Part shown: in pieces, positions 47,368 to 58,455 of the stretch
Numbering within the stretch: position 1 is the first letter of the stretch
How the letters are laid out: each line of letters opens with the position of its first letter
Source of the DNA: Polaromonas sp. AET17H-212
Lineage (GTDB): Bacteria; Pseudomonadota; Gammaproteobacteria; Burkholderiales; Burkholderiaceae_C
DNA: 64,000 bases
Reading direction: 5' to 3'
Assembly (NCBI RefSeq): GCF_002379085.1
Contig: NZ_NBZW01000021.1
Location: 1-64,000 of the forward strand
Made by a program: the position numbers and the translations under genes
Notes under the pieces: model-generated
The model's database searches: none
Told to the model about the DNA's origin: nothing
Seen by the model: the letters and a program-made list of their open reading frames with translations, nothing else

Positions 47368-48507
47368 TCAGGCCTGCAGCAGGATGCGCAACATGCGGCG
47401 CAACGGCTCTGCCGCACCCCAGAGGAGCTGGTCACCCACCGTGAAAGCGCCCAGGTAGTCGGGACCCATGGCCAGCTTGCGCAGGCGGCCGACCGGGATG
47501 CCCATGGTGCCGGTCACGGCCACGGGGGTCAGGTCGGTGATGCTGGCTTCACGCGTGTTCGGCACCACCTTGACCCAGGCGTTGTCGGCCGCAATCATGG
47601 CCTCGATGTCGGCCAGCGGCACGTCTTTCTTGAGCTTGAAGGTCAGCGCCTGGCTGTGGCAACGCATCGCGCCTATGCGCACACAGAAGCCGTCCACCGG
47701 CGTTTCGGCGGTGCCGAAGCTGGCGCCCTGGCCCAGGATCTTGTTGGTTTCGGCGCCGCCCTTCCACTCTTCCTTGCTCATGCCGTTGCCCAGGTCCTTG
47801 TCGATCCAGGGGATCAGGCTGCCGCCCAACGGCACGCCGAAGTTCGCGGTCTCTGCGGATGACAGCGACTGCTGCCTGGCCAGCACGCGGCGGTCGATTT
47901 CAAGAATGGCCGATTTCGGGTCGTCCAGCAGCGCACGGACTTCAGCGTTGAGTGTGCCGTACTGCGTCAACAACTCGCGCATGTGCTGGGCGCCACCGCC
48001 GGAGGCGGCTTGGTAGGTCATGCTGGTCATCCACTCGACCAGGCCGGCCTTGTACAGCGCGCCCACACCCATCAGCATGCAGCTCACGGTGCAGTTGCCG
48101 CCAATCCAGTTCCTGCCGCCCTTGGCCAGTGCGTTCTGGATCACCGGCAGGTTGACCGGGTCCAGCACGATGATGGCGTCGTCGTTCATGCGCAGGGTCG
48201 ATGCGGCATCAATCCAGTGGCCGGTCCAGCCGGCGGCGCGCAGCTTGGGGTAGACCTCGGAGGTGTAGTCGCCGCCTTGGGCGGTGATGATCACGTCACA
48301 CTTTTTCAGGGCCTCGATGTCGAACGCGTCTTTCAGCGTGGTTTCGTTCTTCGCCTGCGCCGGGGCTTTGCCGCCGGCATTGGAGGTCGAAAAGAAGACC
48401 GGTTCGATCAGGTCGAAGTCGCCTTCGGCCTGCATGCGGTCGATCAGCACCGAGCCGACCATGCCGCGCCAGCCGACGAGTCCCGTGAGATTGCCCTTGA
48501 GTTTCAT
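47368..48507 (-). CDS. asd: Aspartate-semialdehyde dehydrogenase
   Basis: Makes aspartate semialdehyde for lysine, threonine, methionine and diaminopimelate. 379 residues; NADP loop [11 protein letters not shown], catalytic Cys in [12 protein letters not shown] and substrate Arg/His in the [12 protein letters not shown] segment. Length fits the Gram-negative branch. Ahead of it on the strand is leuB, 284 nt upstream. Confidence 0.96.
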   Translation of the reverse strand: MKLKGNLTGLVGWRGMVGSVLIDRMQAEGDFDLIEPVFFSTSNAGGKAPAQAKNETTLKDAFDIEALKKCDVIITAQGGDYTSEVYPKLRAAGWTGHWIDAASTLRMNDDAIIVLDPVNLPVIQNALAKGGRNWIGGNCTVSCMLMGVGALYKAGLVEWMTSMTYQAASGGGAQHMRELLTQYGTLNAEVRALLDDPKSAILEIDRRVLARQQSLSSAETANFGVPLGGSLIPWIDKDLGNGMSKEEWKGGAETNKILGQGASFGTAETPVDGFCVRIGAMRCHSQALTFKLKKDVPLADIEAMIAADNAWVKVVPNTREASITDLTPVAVTGTMGIPVGRLRKLAMGPDYLGAFTVGDQLLWGAAEPLRRMLRILLQA

Positions 48508-48791
48508 GATGCGCCCTTCAAAAAGTCAAAAATGAAGCTTTTCGGCCCGGCTCATCGAGCCGGCAGGGCACGACGAACCAGGCTTGCTAGCCTTTAATGG
48601 TGGTCGTTTTGGTGGTCTGGGCAAAAACCGGCGCAGCGCCGATCGCGCGCGAAGCGGCGACAAGACGGGTGAAAGCGGGGTTTTTGCGCATGGAGCTATT
48701 GTAATCACCGCCGGCCGGCCCGGCGCCGCAAGGCACCATTTGCCGGTTTGGCCTGTGGCAGCCAGCCAACGCCGAAGCGTCGGCGGCGTTT

Positions 48792-49868
48792 TCAGGACTG
48801 GCTGAGTGCCTTGACGACCGCGTCGCCCATCTGCACCGTGCCGACCTTGGTCGTGCCTTCGCTGTAGATGTCAGGGGTGCGCAGGCCTTGCGTCAACACC
48901 GCGTCCACGGCTTTTTCAATACGTGCGGCGGCTTCCGGCTGGTTCAGGCTGAAACGCAGCATCATGGCCGCGCTCAAAATCGTGGCCAGCGGATTGGCCA
49001 CGCCCTTGCCGGCGATGTCGGGTGCGCTGCCATGGCTGGGTTCGTACAGGCCCTGGTTTTTCGTGTTCAGGCTGGCCGAGGGCAACATGCCGATCGAGCC
49101 GGTCAGCATGGCGGCCGCGTCGCTGAGGATATCGCCGAACATGTTGCCGGTGACCACCACGTCGAACTTCTTGGGCGCCTTGACCAGCTGCATGGCGGCG
49201 TTGTCCACGTACATGTGGTCCAGCGCGACATCGGGGTATTGCAGACCGACTTCAGTGACGATGTCTTTCCAGAACTGGAAGGTCTCCAGCACATTGGCCT
49301 TGTCCACGCTGGTCACGCGTTTGCCGCGCTTGCGCGCCGCCTGGAAGGCGACATGGGCGATGCGTTCGATCTCGGGCCGCGAATAACGCATGGTGTCGAA
49401 CGCTTCCTCGCTGCCGGGGAAGTGGCCGTCGGTGGCGGTGCGGCGGCCGCGCGGCTGGCCGAAGTAGATGTCGCCGGTCAGCTCGCGGATGATCAGGATG
49501 TCCAGGCCGGACACCAGTTCGCGTTTCAGGCTGGAGGCATCCACCAGCTGCGGGTAGCAGATGGCGGGCCGGAAGTTGGCGAACAGGCCCAGGTGCTTGC
49601 GCAGGCCCAGGATGGCCTGCTCGGGGCGCAGCGGGCGGTCCAGCTTGTCGTATTTCCAGTCGCCGACGGCGCCGAACAACACCGCGTCCGAGGCTTGCGC
49701 GAGTTTCAGGGTGGCGTCGGGCAGCGGATGGCCATGCGCTTCGTAAGCGGCACCGCCGACCAGCGCGGTGTCCATCTCGAGTTTCAGGTCCAGCACCTGG
49801 AGGACCTTGACGGCCTCGGCGACGATTTCGGTGCCGATGCCGTCACCCGGAAGAATTGCGATTTTCAT
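48792..49868 (-). CDS. leuB: 3-isopropylmalate dehydrogenase
   Basis: Oxidative decarboxylation of 3-isopropylmalate in leucine synthesis. 358 residues from ATG 49868 ([12 protein letters not shown]), with the family segments [28 protein letters not shown] and [14 protein letters not shown]. Lies after leuD on the strand; palindromic element copy 12 fills the 80-nt gap. Confidence 0.97.
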   Translation of the reverse strand: MKIAILPGDGIGTEIVAEAVKVLQVLDLKLEMDTALVGGAAYEAHGHPLPDATLKLAQASDAVLFGAVGDWKYDKLDRPLRPEQAILGLRKHLGLFANFRPAICYPQLVDASSLKRELVSGLDILIIRELTGDIYFGQPRGRRTATDGHFPGSEEAFDTMRYSRPEIERIAHVAFQAARKRGKRVTSVDKANVLETFQFWKDIVTEVGLQYPDVALDHMYVDNAAMQLVKAPKKFDVVVTGNMFGDILSDAAAMLTGSIGMLPSASLNTKNQGLYEPSHGSAPDIAGKGVANPLATILSAAMMLRFSLNQPEAAARIEKAVDAVLTQGLRTPDIYSEGTTKVGTVQMGDAVVKALSQS

Positions 49869-49872
49869 GCTT

Positions 49873-49938
49873 GCTCTTTTATTGATAGCTGTTGGCGCCC
49901 GACCCATAAGGGGCCGGGTCGTTTTTTATGTATTAAAT
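49873..49938 (+). repeat. Dispersed palindromic element, copy 12 (leuD-leuB)
   Basis: GCTCTTTTATTGATAGC, TGTTGGCGCCCG, ACCCATAAG spacer, GGGCCGGGTCGTTTTTTATG. It has the full length of the family including the T-rich end and would lie between two genes of one operon. Forming a hairpin there could affect leuB messages. Confidence 0.72.
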
Positions 49939-49947
49939 AACAGGTGA

Positions 49948-50598
49948 TCAGGCGATCAGGGTATGCGCCAGCCAGGGCTTTTTCGCCAGCCGTTCGGCTT
50001 CAAAGGCCTTGATCTTGTCGCTCTGGCGCAGGGTCAGGCCAATGTCGTCGTAACCGCCGAGCAGGCAGAATTTCTTGAAGGCCTGGACCTCGAAGGCAAG
50101 CTCTTCACCCTGCGGCTTGATCACCACCTGGCGCTCCAGGTCGATGGTGAGCTGGTAGCCGGGGAAGGCCAGGGCCTCGTCGAACAGCTGGCTGACCTGC
50201 GCTTCGCTGAGCACGATGGGCAGCAGGCCGTTCTTGAAGCTGTTGTTGAAAAAGATGTCGGCGTAACTCGGCGCAATGATGGCGCGAAAGCCGTACTGGT
50301 CCAGCGCCCAGGGTGCGTGCTCGCGCGAGGAGCCGCAACCGAAGTTCTTGCGCGCCAGCAGGATGGAGGCGCCCTGGTAACGCGGCTGGTTCAGCACGAA
50401 GTCCGGGTTCGGCTTGCGTGTGGCCGGGTCCTGGCCGGGAAAGCCGGGGTCCAGGTAACGCCAGGCGTCGAACAGGTTGGGGCCGAAGCCGGTCTTGCGG
50501 ATGGACTTGAGGAACTGCTTGGGGATGATGGCGTCGGTGTCGACGTTCTCGCGGTCCATCGGGGCCACGAGGCCTTTGTGCACGGTGAAGGGTTGCAT
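49948..50598 (-). CDS. leuD: 3-isopropylmalate dehydratase small subunit
   Basis: Small subunit of the LeuCD aconitase-type isomerase. 216 residues; family segments [46 protein letters not shown] and [13 protein letters not shown]. Its ATG is separated from the entericidin-like stop by sharing one base (TAATG), so translation is coupled. Confidence 0.96.
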   Translation of the reverse strand: MQPFTVHKGLVAPMDRENVDTDAIIPKQFLKSIRKTGFGPNLFDAWRYLDPGFPGQDPATRKPNPDFVLNQPRYQGASILLARKNFGCGSSREHAPWALDQYGFRAIIAPSYADIFFNNSFKNGLLPIVLSEAQVSQLFDEALAFPGYQLTIDLERQVVIKPQGEELAFEVQAFKKFCLLGGYDDIGLTLRQSDKIKAFEAERLAKKPWLAHTLIA

Positions 50599-50735
50599 TA
50601 TTTTTTCGCCTTGTCTTCAATTTTCTCGCCGACTTTTTGCAGGTCCTGGCCGAATCCCCTGGCGGTGTTGCAGCCAGCCAGCACAAACGCAGCAGCGGCC
50701 AGTGACAGTGCGAGCAGCGCGGTGGTCTTTTTCAT
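50598..50735 (-). CDS. Entericidin A/B-like small lipoprotein
   Basis: 45 residues, below most gene-calling limits. It has a lipoprotein signal ([22 protein letters not shown], lipobox LAGC), then a short charged tail ([19 protein letters not shown]) as in entericidins, the small antidote/toxin lipoproteins of E. coli. It lies between leuC and leuD on the same strand, with its stop overlapping the leuD start. AGGAG precedes the ATG. A toxic role is not implied by the sequence alone. Confidence 0.85.
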   Translation of the reverse strand: MKKTTALLALSLAAAAFVLAGCNTARGFGQDLQKVGEKIEDKAKK

Positions 50736-50756
50736 GATGACTCTCCTGAGATGGGG

Positions 50757-52178
50757 CTAGGAAAACTTGCGGATATCGACAAAGTGACCGTGCACGGCCG
50801 CGGCTGCGGCCATGGCCGGGCTCACCAGGTGGGTGCGGCCGCCGGCGCCCTGCCGGCCTTCGAAGTTGCGGTTGCTGGTGGAGGCGCAACGCTCGCCCGG
50901 CTCGAGCCGGTCGGCGTTCATCGCCAGGCACATCGAGCAGCCGGGCTCACGCCACTCAAAACCCGCGGCCACAAAAATCTTGTCCAGGCCTTCGCGCTCG
51001 GCCTGTTCCTTGACCAGGCCGGAGCCGGGCACGACCAGCGCGAGCTTGACGTTGGCGGCGACCTTCTGGCCGATCTTCTGGACCATGGCAGCGGCTTCGC
51101 GCATGTCCTCGATGCGGCTGTTGGTGCAGGAGCCGATGAAGACCTTGTCGATGAGGATGTCGTTGATGGCCTTGCCGGGCTGCAGGCCCATGTAGGTCAG
51201 CGCGCGTTCGATGGCATCGCGCTTGTTGGCGTCTTTTTCCTTGTCGGGATCGGGCACGCGGTCGTCGATGGACAGCACCATCTCGGGCGAGGTGCCCCAG
51301 GTGACCTGCGGCCGGATCTGGCTCGCATCGAGCTGCACCACGGTGTCGAAAACGGCATCGGCATCGGACTGCAGCGTGCTCCAGTACTGCACCGCCTGGT
51401 CCCACTCCACGCCGGTGGGGGCCAGCGGCTTGCCCTTGACGTAGGCGATGGTCTTGGCGTCCACCGCCACCAGACCGGCACGGGCGCCGGCTTCGATGGC
51501 CATGTTGCAGACCGTCATGCGGCCTTCCATGCTCAGCGCGCGTATCGCCGGGCCGCCGAATTCAATCGTGTAGCCGGTGCCGCCCGCAGTGCCGATTTTT
51601 CCAATGATCGCCAGCACGATGTCCTTGCCGGTCAGGCCCGGTGCCAGCATGCCGTCCACCCGGACCAGCATGTTTTTGGCTTTTTTGGCGAGCAGGGTCT
51701 GCGTGGCCATCACGTGTTCGACCTCGCTGGTGCCGATGCCGTGCGCCAGTGCGCCAAACGCGCCGTGGGTCGAGGTATGCGAGTCGCCGCAGACCACGGT
51801 CATGCCGGGCAGGGTGGCGCCGGTCTCGGGACCGATCACATGCACAATGCCCTGGCGCTTGGACAGGAAGGGGAAGTAGGCGGCCGCGCCGAACTCGGCG
51901 ATGTTGCTGTCCAGCGTGGTGATCTGCTCCTTGCTGACCAGGTCGGTGATGCCGTCGTAGCCGAGTTCCCAGCCGGTGGTCGGCGTGTTGTGGTCGGCGG
52001 TGGCGACGATGGAGCTGATGCGCCAGACCTTGCGGCCGGCCTCGCGCAGGCCCTCGAAGGCCTGCGGGCTGGTGACTTCATGCACCAGGTGCCGGTCGAT
52101 GTAGAGGATGGCCGTGCCGTCTTCCTCGGTGTGGACGACGTGTTCGTCCCAGATCTTGTCGTAAAGGGTGCGTCCCAT
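50757..52178 (-). CDS. leuC: 3-isopropylmalate dehydratase large subunit
   Basis: Catalytic iron-sulphur subunit of isopropylmalate isomerase. 473 residues with the [4Fe-4S] ligands in [13 protein letters not shown] and CSMCLAMN, plus [28 protein letters not shown]. It begins [15 protein letters not shown]. First gene of leuC-entericidin-leuD-leuB on this strand; the LysR gene is upstream, 27 nt away, so the two may share transcription. Confidence 0.97.
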   Translation of the reverse strand: MGRTLYDKIWDEHVVHTEEDGTAILYIDRHLVHEVTSPQAFEGLREAGRKVWRISSIVATADHNTPTTGWELGYDGITDLVSKEQITTLDSNIAEFGAAAYFPFLSKRQGIVHVIGPETGATLPGMTVVCGDSHTSTHGAFGALAHGIGTSEVEHVMATQTLLAKKAKNMLVRVDGMLAPGLTGKDIVLAIIGKIGTAGGTGYTIEFGGPAIRALSMEGRMTVCNMAIEAGARAGLVAVDAKTIAYVKGKPLAPTGVEWDQAVQYWSTLQSDADAVFDTVVQLDASQIRPQVTWGTSPEMVLSIDDRVPDPDKEKDANKRDAIERALTYMGLQPGKAINDILIDKVFIGSCTNSRIEDMREAAAMVQKIGQKVAANVKLALVVPGSGLVKEQAEREGLDKIFVAAGFEWREPGCSMCLAMNADRLEPGERCASTSNRNFEGRQGAGGRTHLVSPAMAAAAAVHGHFVDIRKFS

Positions 52179-52205
52179 GGTGTTTTCCTTCGTGGTCTGT
52201 CGATT

Positions 52206-53153
52206 TTAAGGGGGTCGGGGTGTGTTGTCCGGGGTCACCGCACGCGCAGTGAGGTGGTCCACCAGCAGGCGGGCGGTGACGGGCAGGCTGGAAAAATCGC
52301 GCGCCACCAGTTCGATCTGGCGGGACGCCCAGGCATCGGTCAGCGCGACCGATTCGAGTTCGCCGACGCCGTGCATCAGCTCGAACGCCCGCTGCGGCAT
52401 CACGCCGACGCCCAGGCCGTTGTGGATCATCCGGCACATCGCGTCCAGCCCGGTCACGTGGATGCGCAGCTTGATGGTGCGCCCGGCCGAGGCGGCGGCA
52501 TTGCGCATGGCCAGGTAAATCGAGCTGTTCGAATGCAGGCCGACGTGGTCGAAATCCAGGCTGTCCGCAAAAGCGATGCTGTCACGCGTGCCCAGCACGT
52601 GCCCGCGCGGCACGATCATCACCAGGCGGTCCTGGCGGTAGGGCAGGGTCTGCAGCTTGCCAATGCCGTCGGCCGTGTTGCAGATGCCCAGATCGGCCGC
52701 GCCTTCCTGCACCGCGCGCACGACTTCCGTGCTCAGGTGTTCCTCGAGGTCGATCTTGACCTCGGGATGCTGGCTGATGAAGGTGCCCAGGTCTTCCGGC
52801 AGGAATTGCACGATGGCCGAGATGCTGGCGTGCACGCGCACATGGCCACGCACGCCGGCCGCGTATTCACTGAGCTCGCCCTGCATTTTCTCGAGGCTGA
52901 ACAGCACCGAACGGGCATGGTGCAGCAGGCTCTGGCCGGCCGGCGTCAGGTCCACGCCGCGCGTGTGGCGGTAGAGCAAGGGGGTATCGAGCGCAGCTTC
53001 GAGGTCGGAGAGGCGTTTGCTGACGGCCGACGCGGCAATGAATTCCCGCTCCGCCGCCTTGCCGATGCTGCCCAGCTCACACACGGCCACAAACAATTGC
53101 AGCGACGTGAGGTCCATGCGGCGGGCGAAGTTGCGTTCTGAGTTAAGCATCAA
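52206..53153 (-). CDS. LysR-family transcriptional regulator
   Basis: 315 residues. N-terminal winged helix-turn-helix (LQLFVAVCELGSIGKAAEREFIAASAVSKRLSDLE) and a C-terminal effector-binding domain. Position 27 nt before leuC suggests leuCDB control, but another target is possible. Start at 53153 is one of several; ATG 53117 (MDLTSLQLFV) is a better family start. A palindromic T-N11-A site lies just upstream. Confidence 0.88.
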   Translation of the reverse strand: MMLNSERNFARRMDLTSLQLFVAVCELGSIGKAAEREFIAASAVSKRLSDLEAALDTPLLYRHTRGVDLTPAGQSLLHHARSVLFSLEKMQGELSEYAAGVRGHVRVHASISAIVQFLPEDLGTFISQHPEVKIDLEEHLSTEVVRAVQEGAADLGICNTADGIGKLQTLPYRQDRLVMIVPRGHVLGTRDSIAFADSLDFDHVGLHSNSSIYLAMRNAAASAGRTIKLRIHVTGLDAMCRMIHNGLGVGVMPQRAFELMHGVGELESVALTDAWASRQIELVARDFSSLPVTARLLVDHLTARAVTPDNTPRPP

Positions 53154-53166
53154 AAGGGGTCAAAGT

Positions 53167-53183
53167 CATCGTGGTTCACGATG
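53167..53183. promoter_or_regulatory. LysR-type operator-like palindrome
   Basis: CATCGTG-gtt-CACGATG, a perfect 7-bp dyad with the T-N11-A pattern expected for LysR-family binding sites, about 15-50 nt upstream of the regulator's possible starts; likely autoregulation. Confidence 0.55.
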
Positions 53184-53286
53184 TTTGCCTATTTTGACCG
53201 CTTTATTCTGACTTGGTCATCGCGAAATGCGATGACTGGCTTGCCCGCTGGCTGGGCCTGCCTCGCCTGCCGCGCAGGGGTTTTGG

Positions 53287-53345
53287 GTGTTTTTGGCCTC
53301 CAGCCCAGAGGGGACGGGCGAAGGAGGCTACTGAATTGATAGCAT
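53287..53345 (-). repeat. Dispersed palindromic element, copy 13
   Basis: Minus-strand reading: GCTATCAATTCAGTAGC, CTCCTTCGCCCGTC, spacer, CTGGGCTGGAGGCCAAAAAC. It sits just beside the stop of the unknown gene at 53346. Confidence 0.68.
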
Positions 53346-53726
53346 TCAGTCGATGATCTTGCCGGGATCGAGCGCCCGCACCCGGTGGTCCACGTTGTAG
53401 CCGCCGAACTCGGTGTAACGCAGCAGGTGCCGCGCGCAGCGGCCGCAGTGCCAGACCTCGCTGCGGTTGTAGGGGAAAAAGCCGACAGCCACCGGGGCCT
53501 CGGGCGAGTCGTAACGCGTGCCCTGGGGGTGTTTTTCTTCCAGTGTGGGTTCCTCCACAGCCGGGTCGCGCAAGGTGGCGACCCGGGTCATCTGCCCGGC
53601 CTCCCAGCGGTACTCGGCCAGGCTTTCCCAGCCGGCGCAGGCACCCAGCGCGCACTCGCAGGCGCGGGGCGCGGTGGGGCGGGTGATGGCCGAACGCAGC
53701 TCGGCAGCAGTCTGGATGAATGTCAA
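53346..53726 (-). CDS. Conserved-looking protein of unknown function, Cys-rich
   Basis: About 126 residues if the TTG at 53726 (preceded by GAGGAG) is the start; a 141-residue frame begins upstream inside the gltA terminator, which argues against it. Cys pairs ECALGAC and HCGRCARH suggest metal binding. The end YTEFGGYNVDHRVRALDPGKIID is polar. Family not recognised. It lies downstream of gltA in the same direction, after the gltA terminator. Confidence 0.55.
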   Translation of the reverse strand: MTFIQTAAELRSAITRPTAPRACECALGACAGWESLAEYRWEAGQMTRVATLRDPAVEEPTLEEKHPQGTRYDSPEAPVAVGFFPYNRSEVWHCGRCARHLLRYTEFGGYNVDHRVRALDPGKIID

Positions 53727-53755
53727 GGGTGAACTCCTCAAGCGGCCAGGGCCGC

Positions 53756-53787
53756 AAAAAAGCCCGCCCATGTTGCCACGGGCGGGC
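53756..53787 (-). terminator. Intrinsic terminator of gltA
   Basis: Minus strand: GCCCGCCC (complement at 53780-53787) pairs with GGGCGGGC (53762-53769) around a 10-nt loop, followed by six T residues. Ends the sdh-gltA transcript. Confidence 0.82.
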
Positions 53788-53809
53788 CGGATTCAGGCAT
53801 GCAGGCGGA

Positions 53810-55120
<1,311 letters not shown>

Positions 55121-55156
55121 TTCTTGCGTCTTTCTTGTCAAATCAAAGGGGGTCGG

Positions 55157-55465
55157 TCACGGGGCTGTGGCTGCGGCGCGAATCAAGTTTAAGACCTGCA
55201 AGGCCTCGTAAGTAGATGCACTTACCTGCGCGTCCGCTTCTGAAAGCTGGCTGGGCTCCCGACGTTTTAGCAGAAGGTCCAGCAAATCGTTGTCAGACAA
55301 ATCCATTAAATCATTCAGGCCTTTAGCCTGGCTGACGGTCAGGGTGGCTTCGTGGCGCCGGAAAAACTTTTCGATCAGCAGGTCGTTTTCCAGCAAACCC
55401 CGGCGGCACCGCCATTTGAGCTTGCTCAGGGCCCGTTCGTCGAGTCGTTCATCCATCCCGTTCAT
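55157..55465 (-). CDS. sdhE: SdhE, succinate dehydrogenase flavinylation factor
   Basis: About 102 residues. Helps attach FAD covalently to SdhA. The RGxxE motif is RRGLLEND, within LKWRCRRGLLENDLLIEKFF. ATG 55465, or 55456 (MDERL). Between sdhB and gltA on the same strand. Confidence 0.9.
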   Translation of the reverse strand: MNGMDERLDERALSKLKWRCRRGLLENDLLIEKFFRRHEATLTVSQAKGLNDLMDLSDNDLLDLLLKRREPSQLSEADAQVSASTYEALQVLNLIRAAATAP

Positions 55466-55491
55466 CTCAAGCCGTCCCGTGGTTCTGGGTT

Positions 55492-56196
55492 CTAGACAGA
55501 ACGCAAGACCATCATTTCCTTGATCTTGCCGATGGCCTTGCTGGGGTTCAGACCCTTGGGGCAGACATCGACACAGTTCATGATGGTGTGGCAACGGAAC
55601 AGGCGGTACGGGTCTTCGAGGTTGTCCAGGCGGTCGGCGGTGGCCTCATCGCGGCTGTCGGCAATGAAGCGGTAGGCCTGCAGCAGGCCGGCCGGGCCGA
55701 CAAACTTGTCCGGGTTCCACCAGAAGCTCGGGCAGCTGGTGGAGCAGCTCGCGCACAGGATGCATTCGTACAGGCCGTTGAGCTCGTCGCGTTCCTCGGG
55801 GCTTTGCAGGCGCTCTTTTTCGGGCGGCACGTTGTCGTTGATCAGGTAAGGCTTGATCGAGTTGTACTGCTTGAAGAAGTCCGTCATGTCGACGATCAGG
55901 TCGCGCACCACCGGCAGGCCGGGCAGCGGCTTGAGCACGATGGTGCCCGGCAGCGTGCGCATGTTGGTCAGGCAGGCCAGGCCGTTCTTGCCGTTGATGT
56001 TCATCGCGTCCGAACCGCACACACCTTCGCGGCAGGAGCGGCGGAAGGAGATGGTCGGGTCCTGCGCCTTGAGCTTCATCAGCGCGTCCAGCAACATGCG
56101 TTCGCTGCCGTCGAGCTCGACCTCGATGGTCTGCATGTAGGGCTTGGCGTCGGTGTCGGGGTCGTAGCGGTAAATCTGGAAAGTACGTTTGGACAT
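55492..56196 (-). CDS. sdhB: Succinate dehydrogenase iron-sulphur subunit
   Basis: Carries the three clusters that take electrons from FAD to ubiquinone. 234 residues with Cys sets CREGVCGSDAMN...C (2Fe-2S), CILCASCSTSCP and CHTIMNCVDVCPKG (4Fe-4S and 3Fe-4S). The start MSKRTFQIYRYDPDTD is the family start. Confidence 0.96.
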   Translation of the reverse strand: MSKRTFQIYRYDPDTDAKPYMQTIEVELDGSERMLLDALMKLKAQDPTISFRRSCREGVCGSDAMNINGKNGLACLTNMRTLPGTIVLKPLPGLPVVRDLIVDMTDFFKQYNSIKPYLINDNVPPEKERLQSPEERDELNGLYECILCASCSTSCPSFWWNPDKFVGPAGLLQAYRFIADSRDEATADRLDNLEDPYRLFRCHTIMNCVDVCPKGLNPSKAIGKIKEMMVLRSV

Positions 56197-56227
56197 GGAG
56201 GTTCTCGCTGATCTGGTTGGCTTGGGC

Positions 56228-58021
56228 TTAGAAGCTGCGCACGGTGAGCGGCACGGAGTCGACCGTCAGCGGCTTCATTTGCACCGGCTTGTAGGCCAGG
56301 CGGCTGCCTTCGCTGTACCACAGGGTGTGCTTGTGCCAGTCGGTGTCGTTGCGGCCGTTCGGGTGTTCCGGCGTGTCGCCGTAATCGTCCACCGAATGCG
56401 CGCCGCGGCTTTCGTGGCGGGCCGCGGCCGAAACGATGGTGGCCTGGGCCGCCTCGATCAGGTTCTCGACCTCCAGCGCCTCGATGCGCGCCGTGTTGAA
56501 GATCTTCGACTTGTCCTTCAGGCCGATGGTCTTGACGCGTTCACGCAGTTCGGCGATCTTGGCGACACCGGCATCCATGATGGCCTGGGTGCGGAACACG
56601 CCGGCGTGCTGCTGCATGGCCGCGCGGATGTCGTTGGCCACGTCCTGGGCGTATTCGCCGTCCGTCGCGTTGTCCAGGCGGGCGATGCGCGCCAGCGTGG
56701 CGTCGGCGGCGTCGGCAGGCAGGCTCTTGTGGCTGGTGGTCTTGTTGAACTCGACGATGTGATTGCCGGCCGCGCGGCCGAACACCAGCAGGTCCAGCAG
56801 CGAGTTGGTGCCCAGGCGATTCGCGCCGTGCACGCTGACGCAGGCGCATTCGCCCACGGCATACAGGCCGTTGACGACCTGGCTCTTGTTGTCGGCGTTC
56901 TGGGTGACGACCTGGCCATGGATGTTGGTCGGGATGCCGCCCATCTGGTAATGGATGGTGGGAACCACCGGAATCGGCTCCTTGGTGATGTCGACGTTGG
57001 CAAAATTGTGGCCAATTTCAAACACCGATGGCAGGCGCTTCATGATGGTCTCGGCGCCCAGGTGGGTCATGTCGAGGTTGATGTAGTCCTTGTTCGGACC
57101 ACAGCCGCGGCCTTCCTTGATTTCCTGGTCCATGCAGCGCGACACGTAGTCGCGTGGTGCCAGGTCCTTGTAGGCCGGTGCATAACGCTCCATGAAGCGC
57201 TCGCCATTGCTGTTGCGCAAAATGGCGCCTTCGCCGCGGCAGCCTTCGGTCAGCAACACGCCGGCGCCATGCACGCCGGTCGGGTGGAACTGCCAGAACT
57301 CCATGTCTTCGAGCGGGATGCCGGCGCGCGCCGCCATGCCCAGGCCGTCGCCGGTGTTGATGAAGGCATTGGTCGATGCGGCAAAGATGCGGCCGGCGCC
57401 GCCGGTGGCCAGCAGCGTGGTCTTGGCTTCAAAGATATGCACGTCACCGGTTTCCATCTCGATGGCGGTCACGCCGACGACGTCGCCGGCGGCATCACGG
57501 ATCAGGTCCATGGCCAGCCATTCGACGAAGAAGCTGGTTTTTTCCTTGACGTTCTGCTGGTACAGCGTGTGCAGCATGGCGTGGCCGGTGCGGTCGGCCG
57601 CGGCGCAGGCGCGCTGCACCGGCTTTTCGCCGTAGTTGGCGGTGTGGCCGCCGAAAGGGCGCTGGTAAATCGTGCCGTCGGGGTTGCGGTCGAACGGCAT
57701 GCCCATGTGCTCGAGGTCATACACGACCTTGGGCGCTTCGCGGCACATGTACTCGATCGCATCCTGGTCGCCAAGCCAGTCGGAACCCTTGACGGTGTCG
57801 TAGAAGTGGTAGTGCCAGTTGTCCTCGGACATGTTGCCGAGCGAGGCGCCGATGCCGCCCTGGGCCGCCACCGTGTGCGAGCGCGTCGGGAACACCTTGG
57901 AGAGCACGGCCACGTTCAGGCCGGCACGCGCCAGCTGCAGCGAGGCGCGCATGCCGGAGCCGCCGGCCCCGACGATCACCACGTCAAATTTGCGTTTGGG
58001 AAGCTTGGAGGATGCAGTCAT
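56228..58021 (-). CDS. sdhA: Succinate dehydrogenase flavoprotein subunit
   Basis: Oxidises succinate to fumarate with covalently bound FAD. 597 residues; FAD loop VGAGGSGMRASLQL, covalent His in SHTVAAQGGIG, catalytic R/H segments near HQFHPTGV-type WQFHPTGVHGAG and GANRLGTNSLLD. Starts MTASSKLPKRKFD. Confidence 0.97.
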   Translation of the reverse strand: MTASSKLPKRKFDVVIVGAGGSGMRASLQLARAGLNVAVLSKVFPTRSHTVAAQGGIGASLGNMSEDNWHYHFYDTVKGSDWLGDQDAIEYMCREAPKVVYDLEHMGMPFDRNPDGTIYQRPFGGHTANYGEKPVQRACAAADRTGHAMLHTLYQQNVKEKTSFFVEWLAMDLIRDAAGDVVGVTAIEMETGDVHIFEAKTTLLATGGAGRIFAASTNAFINTGDGLGMAARAGIPLEDMEFWQFHPTGVHGAGVLLTEGCRGEGAILRNSNGERFMERYAPAYKDLAPRDYVSRCMDQEIKEGRGCGPNKDYINLDMTHLGAETIMKRLPSVFEIGHNFANVDITKEPIPVVPTIHYQMGGIPTNIHGQVVTQNADNKSQVVNGLYAVGECACVSVHGANRLGTNSLLDLLVFGRAAGNHIVEFNKTTSHKSLPADAADATLARIARLDNATDGEYAQDVANDIRAAMQQHAGVFRTQAIMDAGVAKIAELRERVKTIGLKDKSKIFNTARIEALEVENLIEAAQATIVSAAARHESRGAHSVDDYGDTPEHPNGRNDTDWHKHTLWYSEGSRLAYKPVQMKPLTVDSVPLTVRSF

Positions 58022-58073
58022 GATTGCTTTTTCAAAAGTCGGTCGTCAAAAGTGGGCGCTCGGTTCCGGGGGC

Positions 58074-58439
58074 TCAAAGCCGCCACAGCACCTGGATGCC
58101 CCAGCCGGCGCAGGCCACCAGCCACACGATCGTGAACACGTCGAGGGAGAGCTTGAGCCACACCGGCTTGACGTAGTCCATCCAGATGTCGCGCATGCCG
58201 ACCCACACGTGGTAAAGCAGTGCGAGGATCACGACAAAAGTCAGCACCTTCATCCACTGCGACGAAAAAATACCGGCCCAGCGGTCATAACCGAGGGGGC
58301 CCCTGGTGAAGATCACCTGGGCCAGCAGCAGGACGGTAAAAAGGGCCATCAGGGCGGCGGTGACGCGCTGGGCCAGCCAGTCACGGGTGCCGTAGTGCGC
58401 GCCGACAACGAGGCGTTTGGAGCCGTAGTTCACAGACAT
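58074..58439 (-). CDS. sdhD: Succinate dehydrogenase membrane anchor subunit
   Basis: 121 residues with three predicted membrane helices (VTAALMALFTVLLLAQVIF, VLTFVVILALLYHVWVGM, VFTIVWLVACAGWGIQVLW). Together with SdhC it forms the quinone site and heme pocket; His and Tyr in LLYHVWVGMRDIWMDYVK fit. Starts 17 nt after sdhC. Confidence 0.9.
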   Translation of the reverse strand: MSVNYGSKRLVVGAHYGTRDWLAQRVTAALMALFTVLLLAQVIFTRGPLGYDRWAGIFSSQWMKVLTFVVILALLYHVWVGMRDIWMDYVKPVWLKLSLDVFTIVWLVACAGWGIQVLWRL

Positions 58440-58455
58440 GGGGATGCTCCTTGGA

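Noticed and set aside
48587..48691. 34-codon minus-strand frame between leuB and asd (MRKNPAFTRL to TTTIKG)
   Set aside because: Weakly signal-like, but no ribosome-binding site and no clear family; not called.
50751..53141. 796-codon plus-strand open frame opposite leuC and the LysR gene (similar ones opposite sdhA and lepA)
   Set aside because: Antisense shadows; the opposite genes carry all catalytic motifs.
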